Part shown: positions 7,662 through 17,199 of the stretch, piece by piece
Layout of the letters: each line of letters begins with the position of its first letter
How positions within the stretch are numbered: position 1 is the first letter of the stretch
NCBI RefSeq assembly: GCF_005893125.1
Contig: NZ_VCJS01000032.1
Span: forward strand, 1 to 64,000
Direction of reading: 5' to 3'
From: Nonomuraea basaltis
GTDB lineage: Bacteria; Actinomycetota; Actinomycetes; Streptosporangiales; Streptosporangiaceae
Length of the DNA stretch: 64,000 bases
Made by a program: the position numbers and the translations under genes
The notes under the pieces: model-generated
What the model was told of the DNA's origin: nothing
Database searches by the model: none
The model's input: only the letters and a program-made list of their open reading frames with translations

Positions 7662-8867
7662 TCAGTCTGGCAAGGCCAGCGCCCGGAGCAGGCCGGCGGT
7701 GAGGGCGGCGCGTTCGACCATGCCGTCCACGCTGATGTGCTCGTGCCGGGCATGGGCGCCCGCCCCCACGGCGCCGAGCCCGTCCAGGACGGGCACGCCG
7801 AGGGCCGCGGCGAAGTTGCCGTCGCTGGCCCCGCCGACCGAGCACTCGCGCAGGTCGAGGCCCATCTCCGCGGCCACCGCACAGGCCAGCGCGAACAGGC
7901 GCGCCGTGCCCGGCCCGCGTTCCATGGCGGGACGGTTCCAGCCCCCGCGGACCTGGATCGAGGCCCGGGGATCGTGCGGACGCAGGCCGGCGAGCGCGGC
8001 GTCCACGCGGGCGGCCTCGGCCTGACTGGAGACGCGTACGTCGACCTCGGCGCGGGCCGCACCCGCGACCACGTTCGAGCCCGTGCCACCGGCCACGACC
8101 CCCACGTTGACGGTCGTGCCCGCGCCGGGGTCGGCGAGGTCGTGCAGCCGCCGCACGGCCCTGGCCAGCTCGTCGATCGCGCTGGCGCCGTTGGCCGGCT
8201 CGAGCCCGGCGTGCGCCTCCACCCCGGTGAAGGCCAGCTGGAAGATGCCGACGCCCTTGCGCGCGGTCTTCAGCGCGCCGTCCGCGCTGGCCTCGAACAC
8301 CAGCACCGCCGCGGCGTCGCGGGCCGCCTCCTCGATCAGGGGCCGCGAGACCGGGCTGCCGATCTCCTCGTCGCCGTTGAGCAGCAGCCGCAGCGGCGGG
8401 CGGGGCAACCCTGTGGCGTCGAGCGCGCGCAACGCCCAGACGAGTTGTACCAGGCCCGCCTTCATGTCGAACGTCCCTGGCCCAGTGGCGCGGTCGCCTT
8501 CGACGGTGAACGGCCACGAGGCGAGCGTCCCCGCGGGCCACACCGTGTCGTAGTGCGCGAGCAGCACGATGGGGGCGTTCCCCTGGCCCGGGTAGTCGTT
8601 GATGCGGGCGTCGCCGTACACGCCGATGTCGCCCCGCCCGCCGATGCCGCCGAACGCGCCGCCGTCGGCCCGCCGGGTGGCCGCGGGGGCGCCGAGCCGG
8701 GCCGCCAGGTAGCCGTCGAGCCAGTCCAGGCCCGCGTCGAGCAGCGCCTTGTCGTTGCTGGGCGTCTCCAGCGAGACGTACGCGGCCAGGTCGGCGAGCA
8801 TCTCGGCGCGGTGCCCGGCGATCCAGGCGCGCAGTTCCCCGGCCTCCACGTCGTTTCCCACGGTCAT
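7662..8867 (-). CDS. M20-family metallopeptidase (CPG2-like)
   Basis: A 401-residue carboxypeptidase G2/ArgE-type amidohydrolase. Zinc-site motifs are LLAHYDTVWPAG, then GTFDMKAG, LNGDEEIGS and the C-terminal HEHIS. The dimerisation lid lies between (FTGVEAHAG). It cleaves N-acyl or peptide amides in the cytosol; exact substrate unknown. The TauE permease lies downstream on the same strand with an 88-base gap. Confidence 0.88.
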   Translation of the reverse strand: MTVGNDVEAGELRAWIAGHRAEMLADLAAYVSLETPSNDKALLDAGLDWLDGYLAARLGAPAATRRADGGAFGGIGGRGDIGVYGDARINDYPGQGNAPIVLLAHYDTVWPAGTLASWPFTVEGDRATGPGTFDMKAGLVQLVWALRALDATGLPRPPLRLLLNGDEEIGSPVSRPLIEEAARDAAAVLVFEASADGALKTARKGVGIFQLAFTGVEAHAGLEPANGASAIDELARAVRRLHDLADPGAGTTVNVGVVAGGTGSNVVAGAARAEVDVRVSSQAEAARVDAALAGLRPHDPRASIQVRGGWNRPAMERGPGTARLFALACAVAAEMGLDLRECSVGGASDGNFAAALGVPVLDGLGAVGAGAHARHEHISVDGMVERAALTAGLLRALALPD

Positions 8868-8901
8868 CGGCGGGCCTCCAGTCCGGCGAGATGGTCCTCG
8901 C

Positions 8902-9018
8902 TCATCGGCGCCGCCCGGCCTCGGCGTCGGCCAGGCGGGCGAACGTGTCGAACGGCTCCAGCCGCACACCCAGTTTCGCAGCCTCCGCGAACACGGCGGC
9001 CACCAGGGCATGCGTCAG
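8902..9018 (-). pseudogene. Short 3' gene remnant
   Basis: The frame ending at 8902 reads as natural protein (ALVAAVFAEAAKLGVRLEPF) for about 35 residues but decays into Arg-rich nonsense upstream and lacks a start. It looks like the C-terminal tail of a lost gene between the M20 and ClpP genes. The family is not recognised. Confidence 0.3.
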
Positions 9019-9138
9019 CGGCCTTGGCGGGAGCAGCCGAAGACCAGCTCCACGCGGCCGCATGGAGCCGTGCCGGCGCTGATGCCGCTCATGTGCCGCA
9101 CCGGTGCTCGTGCCGGGGCATGTGCCAGGAAGCAGAAA

Positions 9139-9169
9139 GGCGGCGCGCCTTCCACGAAGGCGCGCCGCC
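9139..9169 (-). terminator. Terminator of clpP operon
   Basis: A perfect 14-bp stem (GGCGGCGCGCCTTC at 9139-9152 with GAAGGCGCGCCGCC at 9156-9169) with a 3-nt loop. On the minus strand it is followed by TTTCTGCTT, a weak U-tract. Confidence 0.75.
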
Positions 9170-9179
9170 ACAGGCAAGG

Positions 9180-9797
9180 TCAGCGGGACGGGACCAGCGT
9201 GCGCTTCCGCGACGCGTAGATGTCGTCGATCAGCTGGTACGTGCGCGCCTGCTCGGCCGTGAAGATCCGATCGCGCTCGATGTCCTTCCTGATCTCCAGT
9301 GACGACCGCCCGGTGTGCCGCGCCAGGATCTCCTCCTGCTGGTCGCGCATCCGCAGGATCTCCCTGGCGTGGATCTCCAGGTCGCTGGACTGCCCCCGCC
9401 CGCCCTCGGTGTGCGGCTGGTGCAGCAGGACGCGGGCGTGCGGGAGCGCGGCCCGCTTGCCCGGCGTGCCGGCCGCCAGCAGGACGGCCGCCGCCGAGGC
9501 CGCCTCGCCGATGCAGACCGTGTGGATCTCCGGCCGGACGTACTGCATCGTGTCGTAGATGGCGGTCATCGACGTGAGCGAGCCGCCCGGCGAGTTGATG
9601 TAGATGTTGATGTCCTGGTCGGGATCGATCGACTCCAGCGTCAGCAACTGCGCCATCACGTCGTTGGCGACGGTGTCGTCGATCGGCGCCCCCAGGAAGA
9701 TGACCCTGTCCTCGAACAGCTTGTTGTACGGGTTCAGCTCCTTGATGCCGTACGAGGTGCGCTCCGTGAACGACGGCAGCACGTAGCGGCCACTCAT
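9180..9797 (-). CDS. clpP: ATP-dependent Clp protease proteolytic subunit
   Basis: A 205-residue ClpP. Catalytic Ser101 lies in GEAASAAAV (the usual Met-Gly after Ser is Ala-Ala) and His126 in LLHQP, with the Asp region DIERDRIFTAEQA. It forms the proteolytic chamber with partner ATPases. It follows a second clpP with a one-base gap, as in the clpP3-clpP4 type operon of streptomycetes; no Clp ATPase gene is adjacent. Confidence 0.93.
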   Translation of the reverse strand: MSGRYVLPSFTERTSYGIKELNPYNKLFEDRVIFLGAPIDDTVANDVMAQLLTLESIDPDQDINIYINSPGGSLTSMTAIYDTMQYVRPEIHTVCIGEAASAAAVLLAAGTPGKRAALPHARVLLHQPHTEGGRGQSSDLEIHAREILRMRDQQEEILARHTGRSSLEIRKDIERDRIFTAEQARTYQLIDDIYASRKRTLVPSR

Positions 9798-9798
9798 A

Positions 9799-10362
9799 TC
9801 AGTTCATCCCTTCTGAGATGTGGTCGACGATCCCGTACTCCTGCGCCTCCTTGGCGGTGAACCAGCGATCGCGGTCGGAGTCGGCCTGGATGCGCTCCAG
9901 CGGCTGGCCCGTGTGGTGGGCGATGAGCTCGGCCATCTTGCGCTTGGTGTAGATCATGTTCTCGGCCTGGATCTGGATGTCGGTGGCCGAGCCCCCAATG
10001 CCGCCCAGCGGCTGGTGCATGACGATGCGGGCGTTGGGCAGGGCGTAGCGCTTGCCCTTCGCGCCCGCCGTCAGCAGCAGCTGGCCCATGGACGCGGCGA
10101 ACCCCATCGCGACCGTCGCCACGTCGCACGGAATGAACTGCATCATGTCGTAGAGCGCCATCCCGGCGTGCACCGAACCGCCCGGGGAATTGATGTAAAG
10201 GGTTATGTCGCGCTTGGGGTCCTGGGCCGCCAGCAATAGGAGCTCCCCGCAGAGCCGGTTGCAAATCTCATCGTCCACCTCTTGGCCGAGGACGACGATG
10301 CGCTCGTTCAGCAGGCGCTGGCTTAGCTGGTCAGGCCAGGCCGCGCGCTGGGTCTCCGTCAT
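9799..10362 (-). CDS. clpP: ATP-dependent Clp protease proteolytic subunit
   Basis: A 187-residue ClpP with canonical catalytic residues Ser91 (GFAASMGQ) and His116 (VMHQP) and the DSDRDRWFTAKEA Asp region. It is the first gene of a two-gene clpP operon, and the paralogues presumably form a hetero-tetradecamer. The 190-base upstream region to 10,555 should hold the promoter; no clear regulator site was recognised there. Confidence 0.93.
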   Translation of the reverse strand: MTETQRAAWPDQLSQRLLNERIVVLGQEVDDEICNRLCGELLLLAAQDPKRDITLYINSPGGSVHAGMALYDMMQFIPCDVATVAMGFAASMGQLLLTAGAKGKRYALPNARIVMHQPLGGIGGSATDIQIQAENMIYTKRKMAELIAHHTGQPLERIQADSDRDRWFTAKEAQEYGIVDHISEGMN

Positions 10363-10555
10363 GACGGTCGCCTTTCTGTGCGGGTATTACCGTGAAAAAC
10401 GCTAGACCCAGCGGGCGTGAATTATGGAATCTTTTCGCTGGCGGCGCATTTCTCTAAGCGCGCATTCCTCCGAGAGCGAATAATCATCGACATACAATCG
10501 CGGATGTGAGAGGGAACTTTCTCCGGCGATGGGCGTGCCTCATCCTGGGGGCGCG

Positions 10556-11416
10556 CTACCGGACGCCACCGCGCCGCATGAGCTCCGCCGCGGGCAGCAG
10601 GGTGGCCTCGGCGGCGGTCAGGCCGGTGGCGGCCAGGGCCTGGTCGACGAGCCGCAACCCCACCCCGTACCCCGCCATGTCGGGAATGCCGCGAGGCTCC
10701 TGCCCGAAGTTCCGCATGGCGCTGTCCCCCAGCACGTACGCCGAGGTGTGCTGCATCCCCGCCAGGTCGAAGTCCGCCATGATCAGCTCGTACGCCCGGT
10801 CGAACTCCTCCCCCGTCACCATCGACGACCACGGGCCCATGGCCGCCGGCCCCGACAGCTCCCGTACGAACGCCTCGGCCAGCCCTTCGGCCACCACGTG
10901 CTCGCCGACGGTCACCGTGACCGGGTTCCACTCCACGTTGGTGAAGCGCACGTTGTGGTGGAACTCGTGCACCGCGAGGTGCGCGATCCTCCCGATCACC
11001 TCGTCGGAGGGCCATGCCAGCAGGTACAGCCAGCCGGGCGCGCCGCCCATGCCGTAGTAGCCACCGACGACCTTCATCAGGTGCTCGTCGCCGGGATTGC
11101 CCATCACGAACATGACCTGCAGCGACTCGGCCTGCTTGGCCTCGCCCAGCCGGTCGGAGGCGCGCTCCAGCTCGCGCCGGACCCGCCCGAGCACGTCGGC
11201 CTCGATCATGCGCCGGACGGCGGGCAGGTAGCGCGGGTCGTCGGCGTCGACGCGGAAGCCGCCGCCCTGGTGGTGGATGCCGACGATGTCGCCGGGCATC
11301 GGGATCGCCGCGCGCATGGGCGCCAGCATGTCCCGCAGCGCCTCGGGCCGGCGTTCGAGCGGCCGCCCGAGCAGCTCGGCCATCGCCGTGAGCGTGTCAT
11401 GAATGATGAATTCCAT
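10556..11416 (-). CDS. DUF2268-type putative zinc protease
   Basis: A 286-residue soluble protein. The predicted metal site is HEFHH (His150, Glu151, His154) with a downstream AEGLAEAF helix supplying a third ligand. This is the DUF2268 family (YjaZ-like predicted Zn-dependent proteases). It is an isolated gene, and the 3' end lies close to the clpP promoter region. Substrate unknown. Confidence 0.75.
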   Translation of the reverse strand: MEFIIHDTLTAMAELLGRPLERRPEALRDMLAPMRAAIPMPGDIVGIHHQGGGFRVDADDPRYLPAVRRMIEADVLGRVRRELERASDRLGEAKQAESLQVMFVMGNPGDEHLMKVVGGYYGMGGAPGWLYLLAWPSDEVIGRIAHLAVHEFHHNVRFTNVEWNPVTVTVGEHVVAEGLAEAFVRELSGPAAMGPWSSMVTGEEFDRAYELIMADFDLAGMQHTSAYVLGDSAMRNFGQEPRGIPDMAGYGVGLRLVDQALAATGLTAAEATLLPAAELMRRGGVR

Positions 11417-11462
11417 GCCGCGGACGCTAAAGCCTCACGTCACGTGAGACTCAAGCCGGATT

Positions 11463-12233
11463 TCAGAGCGGCGACTCCTCGCCGGGATCGTCCCCGGGCG
11501 AGCGGCCCGGCGTGGCCTGCCCGCTCTCGGTCGGCGACGGCGACGGCGACGGCGACGGCCGCGGCTCCGTGGTCTCCGGAACAGGCGGCGGAGTCGGCAC
11601 GAACACCGTCGGCGGCAGCTGCCGGGGTTGCGGCTCACTGTCGCGCCTGCCCAGCAGCAGGAGCAGCAGGATGGAGGTCACCAGCAGCAACAGCAGCGCC
11701 AGCGCCAGCGCGGCCATCAGCACCCGCTTGCGGGTCTCGGTCAGCGGCCGGCGCCGCCTGGTCGGCCCGGGCAGCGCGGGCGCGCGGTCGGTCAGCCAGT
11801 ACGGTACGAAGTCCGGGCCGTGCGCCTGCCCGATCAGCGTGCCGCCCACCATGACCGGCTCCAGGAACCGCTCGGCCCCCGGCCGGCCCGGCACGTACGG
11901 CACCGCCACCCACGGCGCCCGCCCACCGTTGCTGTCGATCACCTCGGGCATGCCGTCCAGGACCGCGCCCCGCGACCTGGACGCCCGATTCAGCCAGCCG
12001 CGCATCCCGGACCGCTCGCCGGCGGACTCCTTGATCGCGGTGACGAACCGGTCGCGCGCCGCGGCGTCGAGCGCGGCCCCTCTCGTCAGCACGGCCAGCG
12101 ACACCGCACGCCCGTCGGGCGCCTGGCCCAGGTACACGAAACCGGCCGGCGCCTGGTGCAGGCGCGCCTGCACCACGAAGGGCCCCAACCGGGGCGGATC
12201 GCCGTACTGCAGCGGACTTGCCACGTTTGCCAT
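11463..12233 (-). CDS. Membrane-anchored protein with kinase-like N-terminal segment
   Basis: A 256-residue protein. The first 45 residues (LGPFVVQARLHQAPAGFVYLG) imitate the glycine-rich N-lobe of Hanks-type Ser/Thr kinases, but the loop lacks GxGxxG and the catalytic core is absent. A single transmembrane segment at about 170-192 follows an Arg-rich stretch, and then a Pro/Thr/Ser-rich extracytoplasmic tail. It is probably a degenerate kinase-like sensor. It diverges from the MoxR operon. Confidence 0.6.
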   Translation of the reverse strand: MANVASPLQYGDPPRLGPFVVQARLHQAPAGFVYLGQAPDGRAVSLAVLTRGAALDAAARDRFVTAIKESAGERSGMRGWLNRASRSRGAVLDGMPEVIDSNGGRAPWVAVPYVPGRPGAERFLEPVMVGGTLIGQAHGPDFVPYWLTDRAPALPGPTRRRRPLTETRKRVLMAALALALLLLLVTSILLLLLLGRRDSEPQPRQLPPTVFVPTPPPVPETTEPRPSPSPSPSPTESGQATPGRSPGDDPGEESPL

Positions 12234-12289
12234 GAAAGCACAGACGTGGCGTCGTGCACGTTTCCGGCATTGTTTGGTGGAATGGCGTC

Positions 12290-13291
12290 ATGAGCGTCGC
12301 CGAAGAGTTGCCAGGCGGAACCGATGCGGCCCTGCTGCGTCAGAGTCTCGACGAGGTCCGGCGAGTGATCGTCGGCCAGGACCATATGGTGGAAAGGCTC
12401 ATCGTGGCCCTGGTCGCCCGGGGGCACTGCCTGCTCGAAGGAGTCCCCGGCGTCGCCAAGACCCTCGCCGCCTCCACCCTGGCCACCGTCGTGGGCGGCA
12501 CGTTCGCCCGCATCCAGTTCACCCCCGACCTGGTGCCGAGCGACATCATCGGCACCCGCGTCTACCATCCCTCCAACGAGAAGTTCGACGTCGAGCTCGG
12601 CCCCGTGTTCGTCAATTTCCTGCTCGCCGACGAGATCAACCGCGCCCCCGCCAAGGTCCAGTCCGCGCTGCTGGAGGTGATGGCCGAGCGCCAGGTCACC
12701 CTCGCCGGCGTCACCCACCCGCTGCCCAAGCCGTTCATCGTGCTGGCCACCCAGAACCCCATCGAGTCCGAGGGCGTCTACCCGCTGCCGGAGGTGCAGC
12801 GCGACCGGTTCCTGTTCCGGGTCCGCGTGCCGCACCCCACCGCGCACGAGGAGCTGGAGATCCTGCACCGCATGAGCGTCACCCCGCCCGTGGCGGAGCG
12901 GGTGCTCGACCCCGACAAGCTCCTGGCCCTGCAGGAGGCGGCCGAGCAGGTCTCCGTCCACCAGCTCGTCGCCGACTACGTGGTACGCCTCGTCATGTCC
13001 ACCCGCGCCCCCGCCGAGTACGGCCTGGCCGACCTCGCAGAGACCATCGAGATCGGCGTCAGCCCCCGCGCCACCCTCGGCCTGGTCTCGGCCGGGCGGG
13101 CGCTGGCCCTGCTGCGCGGCCGCGACTACCTGCTGCCCGACGACGTCCGCGACGTGGCCGTGGACGTCATGTCGCACCGGATGATGCTCACCTTCGACGC
13201 CCTGGCCGACGGCGTCGACCCCGAACAGGTCGTCAAGCAGATCCTGCACGCCGTGCCTCCGCCCCTCGTCGTCTGGAACCAGAACCGTTGA
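12290..13291 (+). CDS. MoxR-family AAA+ ATPase
   Basis: A 333-residue AAA+ chaperone. Walker A is GVPGVAKT (51-58) and Walker B LLADEINRA (about 117), with the sensor region ATQNPIESEG. MoxR ATPases act with vWA-domain partners to mature or insert metal cofactors or remodel complexes. It is first in an operon with DUF58 and vWA genes, the classic arrangement. ATG 12,290 is chosen because the N terminus MSVAEELPGG precedes the conserved helix. Confidence 0.92.
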   Translation: MSVAEELPGGTDAALLRQSLDEVRRVIVGQDHMVERLIVALVARGHCLLEGVPGVAKTLAASTLATVVGGTFARIQFTPDLVPSDIIGTRVYHPSNEKFDVELGPVFVNFLLADEINRAPAKVQSALLEVMAERQVTLAGVTHPLPKPFIVLATQNPIESEGVYPLPEVQRDRFLFRVRVPHPTAHEELEILHRMSVTPPVAERVLDPDKLLALQEAAEQVSVHQLVADYVVRLVMSTRAPAEYGLADLAETIEIGVSPRATLGLVSAGRALALLRGRDYLLPDDVRDVAVDVMSHRMMLTFDALADGVDPEQVVKQILHAVPPPLVVWNQNR

Positions 13292-13336
13292 CCGGCGCGG
13301 AGCGAATGAGGAGCGTCGAGGAGCGGTGAGCGACCG

Positions 13337-14275
13337 ATGAGCACAGCCGAACAAGCACTTCGGCGCCTCGAACTGACGGTCACCCGGCGGCTGGACGGGC
13401 TGCTGCACGGCGCCCACCAGGGCCTGCTGCCCGGCACCGGCAGCGAGGCCGGCGACAGCCGCGTCTACGTGCCCGGCGAGGACGACGTGCGCCGCATGGA
13501 CTGGAACGTCACCGCCCGCACCACCGTCCCCCATGTCCGCGACCTGATCGCGGACCGCGAGCTGGAGACCTGGGCGCTGGCCGACCTGTCGCCCAGCATG
13601 GACTTCGGCACCGCCGACACCGACAAGCGCGACCTGGTCGTGGCCGCGGTCGGCGCGATCGGGTTCCTGTCGAGCCGGATGGGCGACCGGTTCGGCGCCC
13701 TGGTACTGCACGACGAGTACGTCCACCGCATGCCCGCCCGCACCGGCCGCCCCGCCCTGTACGGGCTGCTGCACTCCCTCATGGACGCCCCCCGCGGCCG
13801 GATCGTGCCGGATCCGCCCGACCTGGCCGAGGGTCTCGACGTGCTGTCGGCCAGCCGCCGGCGTCGCGGCATGCGGTTGATCGTGTCCGACTTCCTCGAC
13901 GCCCACCCCGACCTCGACCCCGACGCCGAACGCCCATGGGAGCGCCCCATCCGCCGCCTGGCCGCCCGCCACCAGGTCCTGGCCGTAGAGATCATCGACC
14001 CGCGCGAGCTCGAACTGCCGGACGTGGGCCGCGTCGCGTTCGCCGACCCTGAGACCGGGAAGGTACGCGAAGTGCACCTTTCACCCAAAATCCGGCAGGC
14101 GTACGCGGAGGCGGCGGCCCTCCAGCGCGAGGGCACCCGCCTCGCGCTCCGCCGCGCCGGCATCGCCCACCTGGTGCTGCGGACCGACCGGGACTGGGTG
14201 TTCGACATCGCACAGTTCGTCCTGCGCCAGCGCCGCATGAGCCACCTTGCCCACACAAGGCCCACCGGAAGGTGA
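13337..14275 (+). CDS. DUF58 domain-containing protein
   Basis: A 312-residue protein with the DUF58 signature (GSEAGDSRVYVPGEDDVRRMDWN) and a C-terminal vWA-like region (TWALADLSPSMDFGT, DxSxS). It partners with MoxR and the membrane vWA protein encoded on either side. Function is presumed to be in MoxR-dependent assembly. Confidence 0.9.
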   Translation: MSTAEQALRRLELTVTRRLDGLLHGAHQGLLPGTGSEAGDSRVYVPGEDDVRRMDWNVTARTTVPHVRDLIADRELETWALADLSPSMDFGTADTDKRDLVVAAVGAIGFLSSRMGDRFGALVLHDEYVHRMPARTGRPALYGLLHSLMDAPRGRIVPDPPDLAEGLDVLSASRRRRGMRLIVSDFLDAHPDLDPDAERPWERPIRRLAARHQVLAVEIIDPRELELPDVGRVAFADPETGKVREVHLSPKIRQAYAEAAALQREGTRLALRRAGIAHLVLRTDRDWVFDIAQFVLRQRRMSHLAHTRPTGR

Positions 14276-14276
14276 C

Positions 14277-15224
14277 ATGACGTTCCTCGCCCCCGCCTGG
14301 CTGTGGCTGTTCGTCCTGGTCGCGCTGCTCATCGCCGGCTACATCGCGGCGATGTTCGCCCGCCGCCGCTACACCGTGCGCTTCACCAACCTGGCCCTGC
14401 TCAACCTCGTCGCCCCGGCCGGGCCAGGCTGGCGCCGCCACGTCGCGCCGGCGCTGTTCCTCGTCATGATGTCGTTCCTGGTCGTCGGCGCCGCCAAGCC
14501 CGCCGACCAGGTACGCGTGCCACGCGACCGCGCCACCATCATGATCGCTCTGGACGTGTCCCTGTCCATGGACGCCGACGACGTCCAGCCCAACCGGATC
14601 ACCGCCGCCAAGGCCGCCGCGCAGGCGTTCGCCAGGGAGCTGCCCGACCGCTTCAACGTCGGCGTGGTCTCCTTCGCCCGCTCCGCCAACGTCGTCATCT
14701 CCCCCACCACTGACCACCAGGCCGTGATCACGGCGATCGGCAACCTCACCACCCGCCCGGGCACCGCGATCGGCGAGGCCGTCTTCAACGCACTCGACTC
14801 ACTGCGCTCCTTCGACCAGCAGGCCGCCACCGACCCGCCACCGGCCGCGATCGTGCTGCTCTCCGACGGGGACAACACCTCCGGCAGGTCCGTCAACGAG
14901 GCCATCGAGGCGGCCCAGCAGGCGCGCGTGCCGGTCTCCACGATCGCGTACGGCACCCAGGAGGGCACCGTCAGCATCGACGGCAGGCCGGTGAACGTGC
15001 CGGTCAACAAGCAGACCCTGCAGTCGCTGTCCGACGGCACCAGCGGCCGCGCCTACGCCGCCGAATCCGGCAGCGAGCTGCGCGAGGTCTACGAGCAGAT
15101 CGGCACCTCGCTCGGCTACAAGCTGGTCAACCAGGAGATCACCCAGTGGTTCATCGTGGCCGCGATCCTGGCCGGGCTGCTGGTGGCCGGCGCCGCGGTC
15201 ATGTTCGGTTCCCGAATCCCGTAA
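14277..15224 (+). CDS. vWA-domain membrane protein (BatA-like)
   Basis: A 315-residue protein with two N-terminal transmembrane helices (about 3-25 and 58-76), an intact MIDAS vWA domain (IALDVSLSMDADD) and a C-terminal transmembrane helix (about 290-312). It begins one base after the DUF58 stop and is probably coupled. It is the metal-dependent adhesion partner of the MoxR ATPase. Confidence 0.9.
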   Translation: MTFLAPAWLWLFVLVALLIAGYIAAMFARRRYTVRFTNLALLNLVAPAGPGWRRHVAPALFLVMMSFLVVGAAKPADQVRVPRDRATIMIALDVSLSMDADDVQPNRITAAKAAAQAFARELPDRFNVGVVSFARSANVVISPTTDHQAVITAIGNLTTRPGTAIGEAVFNALDSLRSFDQQAATDPPPAAIVLLSDGDNTSGRSVNEAIEAAQQARVPVSTIAYGTQEGTVSIDGRPVNVPVNKQTLQSLSDGTSGRAYAAESGSELREVYEQIGTSLGYKLVNQEITQWFIVAAILAGLLVAGAAVMFGSRIP

Positions 15225-15235
15225 CGTTTTGCCAC

Positions 15236-15826
15236 GTGGCCCACTACTTCTCCGAGCGGCCGAGCACCGCGAGCAAGCCGGGCTCGGTCGACCTGGTCCT
15301 GCCCGACCTGCACCTGCGGCTGGAGACCGACACCGGCGTGTTCTCGGCGGAGCGGGTCGACGTCGGCACCCGCGTGCTGCTGGAGACCGTCCCGCCGCCG
15401 CCGCAGGAGGGCGACCTGCTCGACCTGGGCTGCGGCTACGGCCCGATCGCGCTGACCATGGCGTCGCGGGCGCCCGAGGCGACCGTGTGGGCCGTCGATG
15501 TGAACCGGCGCAGCGTGGAGCTCACTCAGCGGAACGCCCAGGCCGCCGGCCTTTACAAAGTAAGGTCAGTGCATGTTGATGAAATGCCAGATGACGTGAA
15601 ATTCCGTGCCATCTGGTCAAATCCTGCGATCCGGATCGGGAAGCAGGCCCTGCACGACATGCTCACCAGGTGGCTGTCCCGCCTCACGCCCGACGGCGTG
15701 GCCTACCTGGTCGTCCAGAAACACCTCGGCTCGGACTCCCTGCAGCGCTGGCTCGGCGAGCAGGGCTGGCAGGCCTCCCGCGAGGCCAGCCGGGCCGCCT
15801 ACCGGATCCTGAAGGTGACCCGATGA
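15236..15826 (+). CDS. Class I SAM methyltransferase (RsmC/MTS-like)
   Basis: A 196-residue MTS-family protein with the SAM motif DLGCGYGPIAL, the acidic motif VWAVDVNRRS, and NPAIR in place of the family's NPPIR/NPPF catalytic loop. Members methylate guanosine N2 in rRNA (RsmC/RsmG-like). It ends in an ATGA overlap with an rRNA/tRNA 2'-O-methyltransferase gene, so the pair probably acts on rRNA. Confidence 0.82.
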   Translation: MAHYFSERPSTASKPGSVDLVLPDLHLRLETDTGVFSAERVDVGTRVLLETVPPPPQEGDLLDLGCGYGPIALTMASRAPEATVWAVDVNRRSVELTQRNAQAAGLYKVRSVHVDEMPDDVKFRAIWSNPAIRIGKQALHDMLTRWLSRLTPDGVAYLVVQKHLGSDSLQRWLGEQGWQASREASRAAYRILKVTR

Positions 15827-16359
15827 GAAGGCAACTGCGCCCCACCGACGTCAAGCGGCTCAACCGCACCTGGCGCAGGAACACGGCCAACCGTCTCGGC
15901 CTGATCCTGGAGTCGGTCACCGGCCCGTTCAACGTCGGCTCGATCTTCCGCAGCGCCGCCGCGTTCGGCGTGGACGAGATCTGGCTGGCCGGCAACGCCA
16001 CGCCGCCGACCAACCCCAAGGTGGGCAAGACCGCACTGGGCACCGAACGCCTGGTCACCTGGCACGAGCCGGTGCCGGCCACCGAGGCGGTCAAGGCCGC
16101 CAGGGAGAGCGGCTACACCGTGCTGGCCATCGAGCTCACCGGCGGGGCCGTGCCACTGCACAAGGCCGGTCTCGGCCGCGACGTGTGCCTGGTGGTCGGC
16201 AGCGAGGACCACGGCTGCTCCCCCGCCCTGCTCGACGCCGTCGACGGCGTCTGCTACATCCCGCAGGTCGGCCGGGTCGGCTCGTTCAACGTGGCGGTGG
16301 CCGCGGCCATCGCGCTGGCCGAGGCGCGCCGCCAGGAGTGGCAGAATCTCCCCGATTAG
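15823..16359 (+). CDS. SpoU-family RNA 2'-O-methyltransferase
   Basis: A 178-residue SPOUT (TrmH/SpoU) enzyme. It has motif 1 with GPFNVGSIFRSAAAFG, motif 2 as VVGSEDHG (usually GSEG), and motif 3 as IPQVGRVGSFNVAVA. It methylates ribose 2'-OH of tRNA or rRNA. The start overlaps the preceding methyltransferase (ATGA). Confidence 0.88.
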   Translation: MRRQLRPTDVKRLNRTWRRNTANRLGLILESVTGPFNVGSIFRSAAAFGVDEIWLAGNATPPTNPKVGKTALGTERLVTWHEPVPATEAVKAARESGYTVLAIELTGGAVPLHKAGLGRDVCLVVGSEDHGCSPALLDAVDGVCYIPQVGRVGSFNVAVAAAIALAEARRQEWQNLPD

Positions 16360-16398
16360 TAATCGCAGCGTTCACCCACGAAGGGCATACTTCAGGAC

Positions 16399-17199
16399 GT
16401 GCTCAGCCGCCGATTCGCCTTTCTCGACCACCCGGGGCCGCTGGCCTTCGCACACCGCGGGGGCGCCACGGATGGCGCGGAGAACTCCGTGGCCGCCTTC
16501 GAGCGGGCGGTCGAGCTGGGATACACCTATCTGGAGACCGACGCGCACGCCACGTCTGACGGCGTGCTGGTCGCCTTCCACGACCACACGCTCGACCGCG
16601 TGACCGACCAGCGCGGCCGCATCTCGGAGCTGCCCTACCGGGCGGTCCGGCAGGCCCGCATCGGCGGCGTCCACGAGATCCCGCTGCTGGAGGACCTCCT
16701 CGGCACCTGGCCGGAGATCCGCTTCAACATCGATGTCAAGGAGGCGGCGGCGATCGCCCCGCTGGCCGAGGCGATCCGGCGTACCGACTCCTACGATCGC
16801 GTCTGCCTGACCTCCTTCTCCGACGAACGCCTGGTGCTGGCCAGGGCGGCGCTGGGCAGGGAGGTGTGCTCGGCGCTCGGGCCGCGCGGCGTGGCCGCGC
16901 TGCGCGCGGCGGCCGCCACCTCCGGCTACGGCCGGCTGCTCACCCGCCTGTCACGCGCCGGGATCCCCTGCGCGCAGGTGCCGGTGGGCTTCCGCGGCCT
17001 GCGCGTCACCACCCGGCGCCTGATCCGCACCGCGCACGCCATCGGCATGCAGGTGCACGTGTGGACCGTGAACGACCCCGCCCGCATGGAGCGCCTGCTC
17101 GATCTGGGCGTGGACGGCATCATGACCGACAACGTCACCGGCCTGCGCGAGGTGCTCGACCGCCGCGGACAGTGGTATCCCCACGGCATGGCAGCCTGA
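16399..17199 (+). CDS. Glycerophosphodiester phosphodiesterase
   Basis: A 266-residue GDPD TIM barrel. The catalytic motifs are AHRGG...ENS, ETDAHATSDG and the HDHTLDRVT strand. It hydrolyses deacylated phospholipid diesters to glycerol-3-phosphate and alcohol. This is the last chromosomal-type gene before the mobile element. Confidence 0.9.
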   Translation: MLSRRFAFLDHPGPLAFAHRGGATDGAENSVAAFERAVELGYTYLETDAHATSDGVLVAFHDHTLDRVTDQRGRISELPYRAVRQARIGGVHEIPLLEDLLGTWPEIRFNIDVKEAAAIAPLAEAIRRTDSYDRVCLTSFSDERLVLARAALGREVCSALGPRGVAALRAAAATSGYGRLLTRLSRAGIPCAQVPVGFRGLRVTTRRLIRTAHAIGMQVHVWTVNDPARMERLLDLGVDGIMTDNVTGLREVLDRRGQWYPHGMAA